Of a stretch of 34,945 nt of DNA, positions 9,129 through 15,816 are shown in pieces. Origin of the DNA: a bacterium (GTDB lineage: Bacteria; UBA8248); NCBI GenBank assembly GCA_030922375.1, contig JAVEPB010000164.1, forward strand, positions 1-34,945, in the 5' to 3' direction. The notes below the pieces were generated by a model. It had not been told where the DNA came from. It saw only the letters and a program-made list of their open reading frames with translations, and did not search any database. How positions within the stretch are numbered: the stretch's first letter is position 1; each line of letters starts with the position of its first letter. The position numbers were made by a program, and so were the translations under genes.

Positions 9129-9149
9129 ATATACAATATTTTTGTATAT
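9129..9149. promoter_or_regulatory. Perfect 8-bp dyad in AT-rich promoter region of the multi-GAF kinase
   Basis: The arms ATATACAA and TTGTATAT flank a 5-nt spacer in a strongly A+T-rich stretch (about 9120-9180) that contrasts with the G+C-rich surroundings. It sits about 75 nt upstream of the kinase ATG, where a repressor or activator operator would be expected. No cognate regulator is identified. Confidence 0.4.
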
Positions 9150-9193
9150 CAATATTAATTAAACAATAGGTGTTCTCGGTTGTACAAGGCGGG

Positions 9194-9345
9194 TCAACCA
9201 CGCAGGACGCAGCCGGATATTTCAAACGAAGATCTTGGGTTTTTGGGAAGGAGGCGCTCAACCTCCCGCATCAGGAATTTCCGGTCGATGGGTTTCGTGA
9301 CGTATCCGTCGCCTCCCGCCAGTATCAGGCGAATCAAGGCGGAGG
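9194..9345 (-). pseudogene. Remnant of a response-regulator receiver domain (C-terminal part only)
   Basis: On the minus strand an open stretch reads IRLILAGGDGYVTKPIDRKF, then LMREVERLLPKN and a short tail to a TGA at 9194-9196. This is the last part of a receiver domain: the GADGYVTKPID loop with the conserved Lys, then the final helix. It resembles the receiver ends of both hybrid kinases here (GADGFVMKPVD, GADGFVTKPIN). Nothing receiver-like (no phospho-acceptor Asp, no start codon) is found upstream: a run of ten C (9354-9363) and unrelated sequence follow. It looks like a leftover of a deleted kinase or regulator gene. Confidence 0.6.
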
Positions 9346-9492
9346 ATGAAGCTCCCCCCCCCCGAAAAGAGGAAGAATGAACCCGTGGAGGGAGGATCCG
9401 CTGATCACTTTATTCCGTAATTCGCCGCGATTCGGGCCAAAACAGTTCCTTTTCCCGGGGGGGCAAGAGTGGTAGAGTTGTATCGCTTCGGC

Positions 9493-9515
9493 GCCCCTTC
9501 ATGACCGGAAGGGGC
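9493..9515 (+). promoter_or_regulatory. Hairpin in the leader of the glycine-zipper lipoprotein gene
   Basis: GCCCCTTC and GAAGGGGC form a perfect 8-bp stem with a 7-nt loop, ending 26 nt before the ATG at 9542. There is no U-tract, so it is unlikely to be a terminator for the plus strand; it may stabilise or control translation of the leader. The rest of 9364-9541 shows no gene. Confidence 0.35.
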
Positions 9516-9541
9516 AGCCGCCATTTAAGGGGGGTGTTTCC

Positions 9542-10030
9542 ATGAAACGATTGCTTTCATCCGGATTAATATTGATATTCGCGGCCACCCTCTCCGGTTG
9601 CGCCGGTCAGGGACGCTCCGGCGGAATCAACAAGGAAACCGGAGGCACGGTCCTCGGCGGAATTGCCGGCGGCGTTCTGGGCTCCCGAGTCGGCAAAGGC
9701 CGCGGCAGAACGGTGGCGACCATCGCGGGAGCGATTCTCGGTGGGGTCCTCGGCAGCGCGATCGGCAAGCAGCTCGACGAGCGCGACAGACTGCTCATGG
9801 CGCGGACAACCCAAACCTCGCTGGAGAAGGCTCCCTCCGGGAGGAGCACCGCGTGGCGCAATCCCGACACCGGTCACAGCGGAACCGTCACCCCCGAGCC
9901 GTCCTACAAATCCTCGAGCGGCGACACCTGCCGCCCGTACACCCAGACCATCCAGGTGGGCGGAAAGAGCGAAACAGCCAAAGGGTCGGCCTGCCGAAAC
10001 CCCGACGGCACATGGCGGATAATTCGTTAG
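9542..10030 (+). CDS. Glycine-zipper outer-membrane-type lipoprotein (17 kDa surface antigen/SlyB-like)
   Basis: A 162-residue protein with a lipoprotein signal peptide: MKRLLSSGLILIFAATLSGC, lipobox LSGC with Cys20 as the lipid-bearing residue. Residues about 35-78 hold a glycine-zipper two-helix module (GGTVLGGIAGGVLGSRVGKG, then IAGAILGGVLGSAIGKQLDE), as in SlyB, PcP and the rickettsial 17 kDa antigen. The C-terminal domain has WRNPDTGHSGTVTP and ends CRNPDGTWRI, the typical short beta domain of this family with two Cys. Such proteins sit in the outer membrane or periplasm; their exact role is unsettled. The start has AAGGGGGG ahead of it. It is followed by two small exported proteins on the same strand with short gaps, suggesting an envelope operon ended by the terminator near 10762-10800. 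Confidence 0.9.
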   Translation: MKRLLSSGLILIFAATLSGCAGQGRSGGINKETGGTVLGGIAGGVLGSRVGKGRGRTVATIAGAILGGVLGSAIGKQLDERDRLLMARTTQTSLEKAPSGRSTAWRNPDTGHSGTVTPEPSYKSSSGDTCRPYTQTIQVGGKSETAKGSACRNPDGTWRIIR

Positions 10031-10078
10031 GATATTGGCCCGTTTTTTTAAAAGCACTACCGAAGAAAGGAAAACACG

Positions 10079-10405
10079 ATGAAAAAAATCGCCGTGGTTG
10101 TAACCCTCGGAATGGCCCTCGCCTTTGCGCCGGTGGCGCAGACCATTCTCTCCCCTCAGCCCGCATACGCCGCCGAGATGAGATCCGCCAGCCCCAGCGC
10201 GGGGGATTACCTTCTGGATCTCCTGATCATCCGGCCATTCCATTATATCGTGCTCGCGGGCGCGCTGGTTTCCTACCCGATCGCCTGGCTGCTCGACCCG
10301 CTTTTCGGCGACAACCCCGAGCGCCTCAAGAAAAACTGGCTGGACGCGCCGTATGCCAACGCCATCGAACGGCCCATGGGGAATTTTGGCTGGAAATCCC
10401 GGTAA
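10079..10405 (+). CDS. Exported small protein with one hydrophobic segment (tandem paralogue A)
   Basis: A 108-residue protein not matched to a named family. It has a cleavable signal peptide (MKKIAVVVTLGMALAFAPVA, cleavage likely after AYA) and one hydrophobic segment, YIVLAGALVSYPIAWLL, in the middle. The mature part carries DLLIIRPFH before the segment and LDAPYANAIERPMGNF after it. The next gene repeats this plan (DLLVVRPVA and LKAPYRFAIERPLGRF), so the pair arose by duplication. AAAGGA precedes the ATG. It probably sits in the inner membrane or periplasm; function unknown. Confidence 0.8.
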   Translation: MKKIAVVVTLGMALAFAPVAQTILSPQPAYAAEMRSASPSAGDYLLDLLIIRPFHYIVLAGALVSYPIAWLLDPLFGDNPERLKKNWLDAPYANAIERPMGNFGWKSR

Positions 10406-10439
10406 TATCGCCTTCGGTGGCCCTCAGAAGGGGGGATTC

Positions 10440-10736
10440 GTGAAGAAAAGAGCCCTTGTCCTCGGGTTGGCCGCGGTCCTGATCGCATCGCCCATGGCGG
10501 CCAACGCCGATTCGCAAACACTCGCCGGGGAAGCGGACGACCTGGCGATGGTCTGGGACCTGTTGGTGGTCCGGCCGGTTGCGATAGCCGCCATGGCGGC
10601 GGGCGCCATTTTATACGTTCCCGCCGCCCTGCTCACCGACGCCGGGAACAACGACATCAAACCCGTCGAGGACGCGCTCCTCAAGGCGCCCTACAGATTC
10701 GCCATCGAGCGCCCGCTCGGCCGTTTTGATGACTGA
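10440..10736 (+). CDS. Exported small protein with one hydrophobic segment (tandem paralogue B)
   Basis: A 98-residue protein that starts at a GTG (10440-10442) with a strong AGAAGGGGGGA site; an upstream in-frame ATG at 10353 would overlap the previous gene and spoil the signal peptide. The signal peptide MKKRALVLGLAAVLIASPMA likely ends at ANA. A hydrophobic stretch (VAIAAMAAGAILYVPAALL) is flanked by DLLVVRP and by APYRFAIERPLGRFDD, both shared with the preceding paralogue. It begins 34 nt after that gene and is followed by a strong terminator. The family is unknown to me; an envelope role is inferred from the signal peptides and from the lipoprotein upstream. Confidence 0.8.
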   Translation: MKKRALVLGLAAVLIASPMAANADSQTLAGEADDLAMVWDLLVVRPVAIAAMAAGAILYVPAALLTDAGNNDIKPVEDALLKAPYRFAIERPLGRFDD

Positions 10737-10761
10737 CGGCTGAAAACAGAAACAACGAAAC

Positions 10762-10800
10762 AAAAAAATCCCCCCGGCCCTGGCCGGGGGGATTTTTTTT
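10762..10800. terminator. Strong bidirectional rho-independent terminator
   Basis: An A-run, a G+C-rich stem (TCCCCCCGG paired with CCGGGGGGA, tight loop) and a run of eight T form a near-perfect symmetric terminator. It lies between the convergent genes ending at 10736 (plus) and 10822 (minus), so it can stop transcription from both sides. Confidence 0.92.
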
Positions 10801-10821
10801 AGCGCGGCCCGCCACGGCGAT

Positions 10822-11199
10822 TCAGCCTCCACCGAATTTCCACTCCAGGTCGGCCGGAAAATCAACCTGCATCTTCACGATGTAGGAGGCCACATCCTCG
10901 CGGCGGAAGCGGAGGCTCTTGAAGGAGGGAGAGCGCGGGCCGCGTTTTCCATTCCTCCGCGCGGCCGGGCGGCGAAGATAGACCGGCCGGAGCACCGGGG
11001 TCTCGCTCGCGCAATCCTCGGCCACGATGGAATCGATGGTCCGGACGCTCTTGTATCCGAGCACTTTCGCCAACATGGCTTTGGTGAGGAGCGCCTCCTC
11101 CCTGAGTATCTGGGACGCGGGCCGTGGATCGGGCCGGCTCCACGCGGGCCGCGCGTCCACCTCCGTTGCCGTTTTTCCCCTTTTGGTTTTTTTCTTCAT
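10822..11199 (-). CDS. Small basic helix-turn-helix-like protein
   Basis: A 125-residue basic protein. The chosen ATG (11197-11199) gives MKKKTKRGKTATEVDARP and has GGAG at good spacing; an in-frame start 33 codons earlier gives a glycine-rich, unlikely N-terminus. Residues 30-62 (QILREEALLTKAMLAKVLGY then KSVRTIDSIV) look like a helix-turn-helix, and 94-108 (KSLRFRREDVASYI) resembles the wing/tail of excisionase or MerR-like DNA-binding domains (RFRREDVxxYI). An Arg/Lys-rich linker joins them. It probably binds DNA; target unknown. It follows the 81-residue gene at 11262 by 62 nt and shares the terminator at 10762-10800. Confidence 0.65.
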   Translation of the reverse strand: MKKKTKRGKTATEVDARPAWSRPDPRPASQILREEALLTKAMLAKVLGYKSVRTIDSIVAEDCASETPVLRPVYLRRPAARRNGKRGPRSPSFKSLRFRREDVASYIVKMQVDFPADLEWKFGGG

Positions 11200-11261
11200 C
11201 GATTGGTCTCCGGCGACCGGTCCCGGTTCGGTCTGAACCCGCGAAAACGACCCCTGCCCCC

Positions 11262-11507
11262 TCAGGCCACCGCCTCCGCCATCGGGAGAATCCGGCATCC
11301 GCCGGGCCGGGCCCTCTTCGAGCGCATGGCCTCCCCGGCCCGGGCCTCGGCAATCCTCCGGTTCGGGTAAAGCTGAACAATGAGGCGGTCCCGCCTCCGG
11401 TCACGGTAGGTCAGGACCACCCCCTTGTCCGGAAGCTCGAACCCCTCGTCCACCAGGTCGCGCAGCTCGCGCTCGTGGGCCCCGATGTAGGATGCATGAT
11501 CGTCCAT
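11262..11507 (-). CDS. Small hypothetical protein upstream of the HTH-like gene
   Basis: An 81-residue protein starting MDDHASYIGAHERELRDLVD, with a strong GGAGGAG ribosome site six nt before the ATG. No family is recognised. The middle (GVVLTYRDRRRDRLIVQLYP) suggests a small alpha/beta domain with basic strands; no signal peptide or membrane segment. The ribosome site and its place before the HTH-like gene support it as real; the two probably form one operon. A regulatory or DNA-associated role would be a guess. Confidence 0.6.
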   Translation of the reverse strand: MDDHASYIGAHERELRDLVDEGFELPDKGVVLTYRDRRRDRLIVQLYPNRRIAEARAGEAMRSKRARPGGCRILPMAEAVA

Positions 11508-11989
11508 TTCGGCTCCTCCTCGAAAAAGATGTCCGGGCGGCCCGCGCTAGAGAGGATTTTGGATGGCTCCAGGGGTCGCCGGAACACGCGGGCGGAGAGG
11601 CCTTCATGTCCCGGCGCTTCAAGAAGGGAGTTGGGGTGGGAAATTGACAGGACGGGCCGCCCGGACAAATCCCGAAATTCAATCGAATCGCCAGGCGCCG
11701 CCCGGCCAGCGGGCGGTGCGCTGCGAGCCCGGAGGCGTCGTCACCTCCTTTTCCTTCCGCCCCCCTATGGCGAAAGTATAACGAAATGAAATACATACGA
11801 AATAGAATGCTAAGTCAATATTTATTATTCATATATGGTTATTTTTGCCAGTATCTATAAAAGAGCATTGAAAAAGAAACGTTTACAATTGAGAATTAAG
11901 AAAAGGGTTTCGCGCGGACAGCGGAATATCGGCGCCCGGCACGAACCGGGCAAAGGAGACCCACGCGCAATCAACCGGAGGCTTTTTTC
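11508..11989. other. Intergenic region with a distant inverted repeat and an AT-rich promoter zone
   Basis: No gene is supported. The left part is G+C-rich with a 14-bp perfect inverted repeat (see 11531-11666). From about 11780 to 11910 it becomes strongly A+T-rich (for example TTATTATTCATATATGG), suited to divergent promoters for the 11507 minus gene and the 11990 plus gene. Confidence 0.6.
11531..11666. repeat. 14-bp perfect inverted repeat, arms 108 nt apart
   Basis: GTCCGGGCGGCCCG at 11531-11544 is mirrored by CGGGCCGCCCGGAC at 11653-11666. The enclosed 108 nt encode nothing convincing. It could be the ends of a very small non-autonomous element, a long-range RNA stem, or protein-binding sites. 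Confidence 0.55.
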
Positions 11990-12499
11990 ATGAACCCTCG
12001 CAGTCGGAGCCGGGTAGCCGCGGCCGCTCTCGCCCTAACGTGGCTTGCGCTGACGGGATTCGCCACCCCCACCCTTGCGGCCAGCGCGCGCCTCGATCGG
12101 ACACCCGTCTCGGCGGCGGAGTACGAGGCCTTTGCCCTGAAAAAAGGTGAGCGGCCGGCCAGCCGGCCTCTCACTCCCAATGGCGGACCCGCGGTCAACA
12201 TCGACTGGCACCAGGCGTCCGCCTATTGCAAGGCGGGGGGCAAGCGCCTTCCCTCCGCGCAGGAGTGGATCGCCGCCTGTGAGGCGAGGGAAATTGATTT
12301 TCCGTGGTGGACCTGGGAGTGGACCTCGACGGACGCGAAGGGAGGCGAGGCGGGCTTCAAGCTGTTGTGCGGTCCGGGGGCGGATACCTGCGCCTGCACC
12401 CACGCCTACCACACCACCTGGTCCAACGAGGTGAAGGGCTTCCGGTGCGCCCGGCCCCAGCCCAGCGTCAGGCTTCGGGACCGGGAGGCGGCGCCGTGA
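11990..12499 (+). CDS. Secreted short FGE-sulfatase/SUMF1-like domain protein
   Basis: A 169-residue exported protein. A signal peptide (through about residue 31, TLAASA) is followed by a compact formylglycine-generating-enzyme-like fold: TPVSAAEYEAF at 38-48, NIDWHQASAYCKAGGKRLPS at 70-89 (the family's VxxVxWxxAxxYCxWxGKRLPT motif), EWIAAC, WTWEWTS at 107-113 and KGFRCAR at 149-155. Typical members are about 250 residues; the section that normally lies between the EW..AA motif and the WEW motif is nearly absent here. It is therefore a minimal form and probably not an active sulfatase-maturing enzyme; such domains also serve as ligand- or sugar-binding modules. GGAGG precedes the ATG. Six cysteines in the mature part may form disulfides. 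Confidence 0.75.
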   Translation: MNPRSRSRVAAAALALTWLALTGFATPTLAASARLDRTPVSAAEYEAFALKKGERPASRPLTPNGGPAVNIDWHQASAYCKAGGKRLPSAQEWIAACEAREIDFPWWTWEWTSTDAKGGEAGFKLLCGPGADTCACTHAYHTTWSNEVKGFRCARPQPSVRLRDREAAP

Positions 12500-12563
12500 T
12501 CTCACGGCCCCCGGCTCGTGCGAGATCGAAATTTTCGCCCACCTGCCCGGGGAGTCCGAAAAC

Positions 12564-13061
12564 ATGAAGAACGGGCCCGCCCGGCGGGCATGGCTCCGCG
12601 GCGGGGCGAAAAGCCGCCTCCGCCTGAGCCCCCTCGCCCTGGCGGGGCTCGCCCTGCTGGCGGCGGCCGCCTCGGGGTTCACCGGAAACCTGCCCAGCGG
12701 GCTGTTTCATCTGACCGAAGTCACCTCCTACCTTCATCTCCCCGCCCGGGTCACCAAATTCCGGTCGGTCGCCCCCATCTACGGAAGCGATGAGAATATC
12801 GCAGCGGTGGTTCTCAACTATCCGGGACAAACCCTGCGCATCGAAAGCAACAACTTGATCGCCGGCGTTACCGAGACCGAAACCCTCTTCAACATCACCG
12901 ACGGCAATCCCGAGGCGCACGAATTTCTCTTCTACGAAATACGGAATATCGACGGAAAGAAGGTGGGTTATCTCCTGGCCCGGGACGATTGGATCGAGTT
13001 CGTGTCGCTCGGGATGGACGGAGAGTTGTTCCTCTCGGCCCAGGACCCCGCCGAGCCCTAG
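12564..13061 (+). CDS. Hypothetical N-terminally anchored protein
   Basis: A 165-residue protein of unknown family. A basic N-terminus and a hydrophobic helix at about 22-38 (PLALAGLALLAAAASGF) suggest a signal anchor or uncleaved signal. The remainder (HLTEVTSYLHLPARVTKFRS, then RIESNNLIAGVTETETLFNI and GYLLARDDWIEFVSL) is rich in beta-type sequence and looks like one small extracytoplasmic domain. GGGGAG precedes the ATG. It begins 64 nt after the FGE-like gene and could share its transcript. Confidence 0.65.
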   Translation: MKNGPARRAWLRGGAKSRLRLSPLALAGLALLAAAASGFTGNLPSGLFHLTEVTSYLHLPARVTKFRSVAPIYGSDENIAAVVLNYPGQTLRIESNNLIAGVTETETLFNITDGNPEAHEFLFYEIRNIDGKKVGYLLARDDWIEFVSLGMDGELFLSAQDPAEP

Positions 13062-13082
13062 CCCCCGGGGGGAGGCATCCCC

Positions 13083-13120
13083 GCCGGAGCGCCGTGACCA
13101 CGCCGGAGCGCCGTGACCAC
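13083..13120. repeat. Two exact tandem copies of a 19-bp unit
   Basis: The unit GCCGGAGCGCCGTGACCAC occurs twice without a gap in the 155-nt space between the anchored protein gene and the cupin gene. Recent slippage or a double binding site are both possible. Confidence 0.85.
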
Positions 13121-13216
13121 GCCGCTCATGGCTGATACGCTGTGTTTCATCCGATACATTTTCGCGCCGCGCTCCGGCGCTCTCTGGCGGCGAGCCGCTT
13201 TTTCGGGAGGACCATC

Positions 13217-13603
13217 ATGCCGTTCTATAAAATCTCAGAGATGGAGGCGAGGAAATCCAGCTCCGGGCCCGCCATGGCGAAAACCGTTCCGGGCGAGTTG
13301 ATGAAGGCGGGCGTCGTCACCTACCAGGTGGGAGAAGGCCCGACCCCCCACTTTCACCCGAACGAGGAGCAGTACATGCTCATGTTAGAGGGGGAGCTGA
13401 ACATGATCCTCGGCGATGAAGAGCGGATCATCGGAAAAGGAGACATGGTCCATATCCCGCGCAACACGCGCCACGGAGTCGTCGCCGTGGCCGGGCCCGC
13501 CGTGTTTTTCGCGGTGAAGAGCCCCTGCGGAGACGGGAACCTGGATCAAGATTACAACCGGGCCGAGGACGCGGATGAAGTGATAGGGCGGCTGCGGGGC
13601 TGA
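13217..13603 (+). CDS. Small single-domain cupin protein
   Basis: A 128-residue cupin. Motif 1 is PTPHFHPNEEQYMLMLEGE (metal ligands His45, His47, Glu51) and motif 2 is GKGDMVHIPRNTRHGV with His86, the four usual metal-binding positions. Such proteins bind Fe, Mn or Zn and act as dioxygenases, isomerases or sugar/hormone-type sensors; the substrate cannot be told. The ATG at 13217 has GGGAGG upstream; an earlier in-frame codon at 13142 lacks one and would add 25 residues unlike a cupin. It converges with metF, whose stop lies 12 nt beyond its own. Confidence 0.85.
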   Translation: MPFYKISEMEARKSSSGPAMAKTVPGELMKAGVVTYQVGEGPTPHFHPNEEQYMLMLEGELNMILGDEERIIGKGDMVHIPRNTRHGVVAVAGPAVFFAVKSPCGDGNLDQDYNRAEDADEVIGRLRG

Positions 13604-13614
13604 GCCGGAGGAGC

Positions 13615-14493
13615 CTAGCGCCGCCAGCCCAGCCGGTCGGCGATTCCGAGCACGATGTCGGACTTGTTCAGACTATAGATATGAAAATGCCGGACGCCCG
13701 CTTCGATCAGCCCCGAGATTTGCTCCGCCGCCAGGTCCGCCGATTTCTCCTTGAACCCCTCGGGGTCGCCCCGGTAGGGCTCGAGCGCGGAGAGCACCCG
13801 TTCGGGCACGGCGGCTCCGCACATCCCCGCGAAGCGAACCACCTGGTCGATGTCTCGAACCGGAAGGATTCCCGGTGCCACCGGGATTTCAAGGCCCCGC
13901 GCGGCGGCCTCGACCACGAACCTGAAATAGTCAGAGTTCTCGAAGAAAAACTGAGTCGCCGCGTAATCGGCCCCGGCTCCGGCCTTGGCGACAAAATGGT
14001 CGAGATCTTTCGCCCGATCCGGTGTCTCGGGATGTCCTTCCGGATACCCGGCCACCCCGATGGAGGAGACTCCACCCGCCTCCCGGAGCCAGCTGACCAG
14101 ATCGGCGGCGTAGCGGAACCCCCCGGACACGGCCTCCTCCCGCGTCATCCCCTCCGGGATGTCTCCGCGAAGTGCCATGATGTCGGTCATGCCGCTTTCG
14201 TGATAGGCCGAAAGGAGCCTGGAGAGCGCCTCCTCGTTCGAGCCCACGCAGGTCAGGTGGGCAACCACCCGGCCCGGATTGCGCTTCGCCAGCTCGATAA
14301 CAAGGTTCAGCGTCCCGTCCCGTGTGGAGCCGCCGGCGCCGTAGGTCACCGAGGTAAACGCCACCCGGACACCTTCCTGGATCCGGGCGGTCTCCTCCAG
14401 CAGACGCACCGCCCCATTTTCGGATTTAGGGGGGAACACCTCGATGGAAACGGTGACCCCCGGCGAGCGAATTTCCTCAATGACCGCGGACAT
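13615..14493 (-). CDS. metF: 5,10-methylenetetrahydrofolate reductase (MetF)
   Basis: MetF reduces 5,10-methylene-THF to 5-methyl-THF with FAD, supplying methyl groups for methionine synthesis. The 292-residue protein has the family pattern: SIEVFPPKSENG with the catalytic Glu18, VAFTSVTYGAGGSTRDGTL, VVAHLTCVG, MALRGD(IP), GVAGYPEGHPETPDRAKDLD, GADYAATQFFFENSDYFRFV, PVAPGILPV and a C-terminal GVRHFHIYSLNKSD. The ATG at 14491-14493 with AGGG upstream is preferred over one 16 codons earlier. It is the bacterial short form without a regulatory domain. Transcription from the peroxiredoxin gene is blocked by the terminator at 14625-14664, so metF probably has its own promoter in 14494-14620. Confidence 0.95.
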   Translation of the reverse strand: MSAVIEEIRSPGVTVSIEVFPPKSENGAVRLLEETARIQEGVRVAFTSVTYGAGGSTRDGTLNLVIELAKRNPGRVVAHLTCVGSNEEALSRLLSAYHESGMTDIMALRGDIPEGMTREEAVSGGFRYAADLVSWLREAGGVSSIGVAGYPEGHPETPDRAKDLDHFVAKAGAGADYAATQFFFENSDYFRFVVEAAARGLEIPVAPGILPVRDIDQVVRFAGMCGAAVPERVLSALEPYRGDPEGFKEKSADLAAEQISGLIEAGVRHFHIYSLNKSDIVLGIADRLGWRR

Positions 14494-14624
14494 AAAACGA
14501 CCCTGCCTTTTTCGTATCGCTCGTGCGCTCGGGAAAATCAAAACAAGACTTTATACCGGACTCGCCTCCGGTGCGGTAGCCCTTGCGTTCGGGATGTGGG
14601 GCGCGGCACCCCATGTCCCCACCC

Positions 14625-14664
14625 AAAAAAATCCGACGCGGAGGGGCTCTCCCCGCGCCGGATA
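14625..14664 (-). terminator. Rho-independent terminator after the peroxiredoxin gene
   Basis: On the minus strand ATCCGGCGCGGGG pairs with CCCCTCCGCGTCGGAT (one mismatch, one bulge) and is followed by a seven-T run. It lies 16 nt after the peroxiredoxin stop and ahead of metF. Confidence 0.85.
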
Positions 14665-14680
14665 ATTTTCAGCGTCCGCT

Positions 14681-15145
14681 TCAGCTCAGCGCATCGATCG
14701 CATCGAAGAGTTTTTCATCGTCGGGCAGGTCCGGCGGGGCGGCCGTCACCTCGACGTGGACAACCCTCCCCTCCTTGTCGATGAGGATCACCGCCCGGTT
14801 GCTGAAACCTTTCTCGTGCGCGAGCCCGTAGGCCTCGACAGTTTCTTTTCCGAAGAAATCGCTCAGCAGCGGGAAGGAAATTCCGGCCGATTCGGCCCAG
14901 GCGGCATGGGCGAAGGGGCTGTCCACGCTGATTCCGAGCACGGCGCAGTCCGCCTTCTCGAACCGATCGGTCTGGGCCGAGTAGGCGGGGAGCTGCTCGC
15001 TGCAAACCGGCGAGAAATCGAACGGATAGAAGCACAGAAGGACATTTTTTTTGCCCTTGTAGCCGCTCAGTTTGATATTGTCTCCCGCCCCCTGGGACTG
15101 GGGCAAGTCGAAATCGGGCGCCATATCGCCCACGTTCAGCGCCAT
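14681..15145 (-). CDS. Peroxiredoxin (AhpC/TSA, AhpE-like)
   Basis: A 154-residue thiol peroxidase that reduces hydrogen peroxide or organic peroxides. MALNVGDMAPDFDLP opens the thioredoxin-like fold; the active-site loop is YPFDFSPVCSEQ, with peroxidatic Cys48 in the PxxxSxxC pattern. Other cysteines are Cys38 and Cys67, neither in the typical C-terminal resolving place, so it is probably a 1-Cys or AhpE-type enzyme. FSNRAVILIDKEGRV supplies the conserved Arg. The ATG at 15143-15145 has GGAGGG seven nt upstream; an ATG five codons earlier lacks one. It lies 71 nt after the superoxide dismutase gene on the same strand: dismutase makes peroxide and this enzyme could remove it. Confidence 0.92.
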   Translation of the reverse strand: MALNVGDMAPDFDLPQSQGAGDNIKLSGYKGKKNVLLCFYPFDFSPVCSEQLPAYSAQTDRFEKADCAVLGISVDSPFAHAAWAESAGISFPLLSDFFGKETVEAYGLAHEKGFSNRAVILIDKEGRVVHVEVTAAPPDLPDDEKLFDAIDALS

Positions 15146-15216
15146 CGCGCAACCCTCCATTTAGCGAGACCCGCGGGTCCTCGGTTGAGTTTAATCGAAA
15201 GTACCCCGGGTAAAGG

Positions 15217-15816
15217 TTACTTCGCCGCTTCGAAGCGGGCCGCCACCTCATCCCAGTTCACCACGTTCCACCAGGCGGCGACGTAGTCGGGGCGCCGGTT
15301 CTGATAGTTGAGATAGTAGGCGTGCTCCCAGACATCGATGCCGAGCAGCGGAACACAGCCCTCGGTGCGGACGCTGGTCTGGTTCGGCATGGCCTTAATC
15401 TCGACCGCACCCGAGCCGGCCTTCGTACACAGCCAGCACCATCCGCTCCCCTGAAGCGGCACCGCCGCCCCTGTGAACTTTTCTTTGAAGTCGGCGAAGT
15501 CGCCGATGGCGCCGGCCAGCGCTCCACTCGGCTCACCCCCGCCGTCCGGGCTCATGGTCGCCCAGAATATGCAGTGGTTGTCGTACCCGCCGCCGTGGAA
15601 ATTCAGCGCCCCCTGCTTGTCGGTGGGCACGCCCGAGAGATTTGAGAGAATGTCCTCGATACTTTTTCCTTCGAGGTCGGTTCCCGCAATCGCGTTGTTC
15701 AGGTTGGTAAGGTAGGTGTTGTGGTGCTTGGTGTGGTGGATTTCCATCGTACGAGCATCGATATGAGGCTCAAGAGCGTCGTAGGCATAATTAAGTTTCG
15801 GAAGTTCAAAGGCCAT
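15217..15816 (-). CDS. sodA: Superoxide dismutase, Fe/Mn family
   Basis: A 199-residue cytosolic Fe/Mn superoxide dismutase. The four metal ligands are in place: His27 (EIHHTKHH), His81 (DNHCIFW), Asp161 and His165 ([13 protein letters not shown]). The N-terminus [18 protein letters not shown] is typical. Gly76-Gly77 in the GGGYDNH loop and PNQTS before the DVWEHAY motif point to the Mn or cambialistic type more than strict Fe, but metal use is an inference. AAGGAGAA precedes the ATG. It is followed 71 nt later by the peroxiredoxin, forming an oxidative-stress pair. Confidence 0.95.
   Translation of the reverse strand: MAFELPKLNYAYDALEPHIDARTMEIHHTKHHNTYLTNLNNAIAGTDLEGKSIEDILSNLSGVPTDKQGALNFHGGGYDNHCIFWATMSPDGGGEPSGALAGAIGDFADFKEKFTGAAVPLQGSGWCWLCTKAGSGAVEIKAMPNQTSVRTEGCVPLLGIDVWEHAYYLNYQNRRPDYVAAWWNVVNWDEVAARFEAAK

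Noticed and set aside
9354..9363. Ten-C run as a phase-variation tract
   Set aside because: It lies outside any intact gene, next to a dead receiver fragment, so no frame is switched.
11411..11668. Minus-strand 85-codon frame upstream of the small hypothetical gene
   Set aside because: It overlaps the better supported 11262-11507 gene in another frame, lacks a ribosome site and has an untypical composition.
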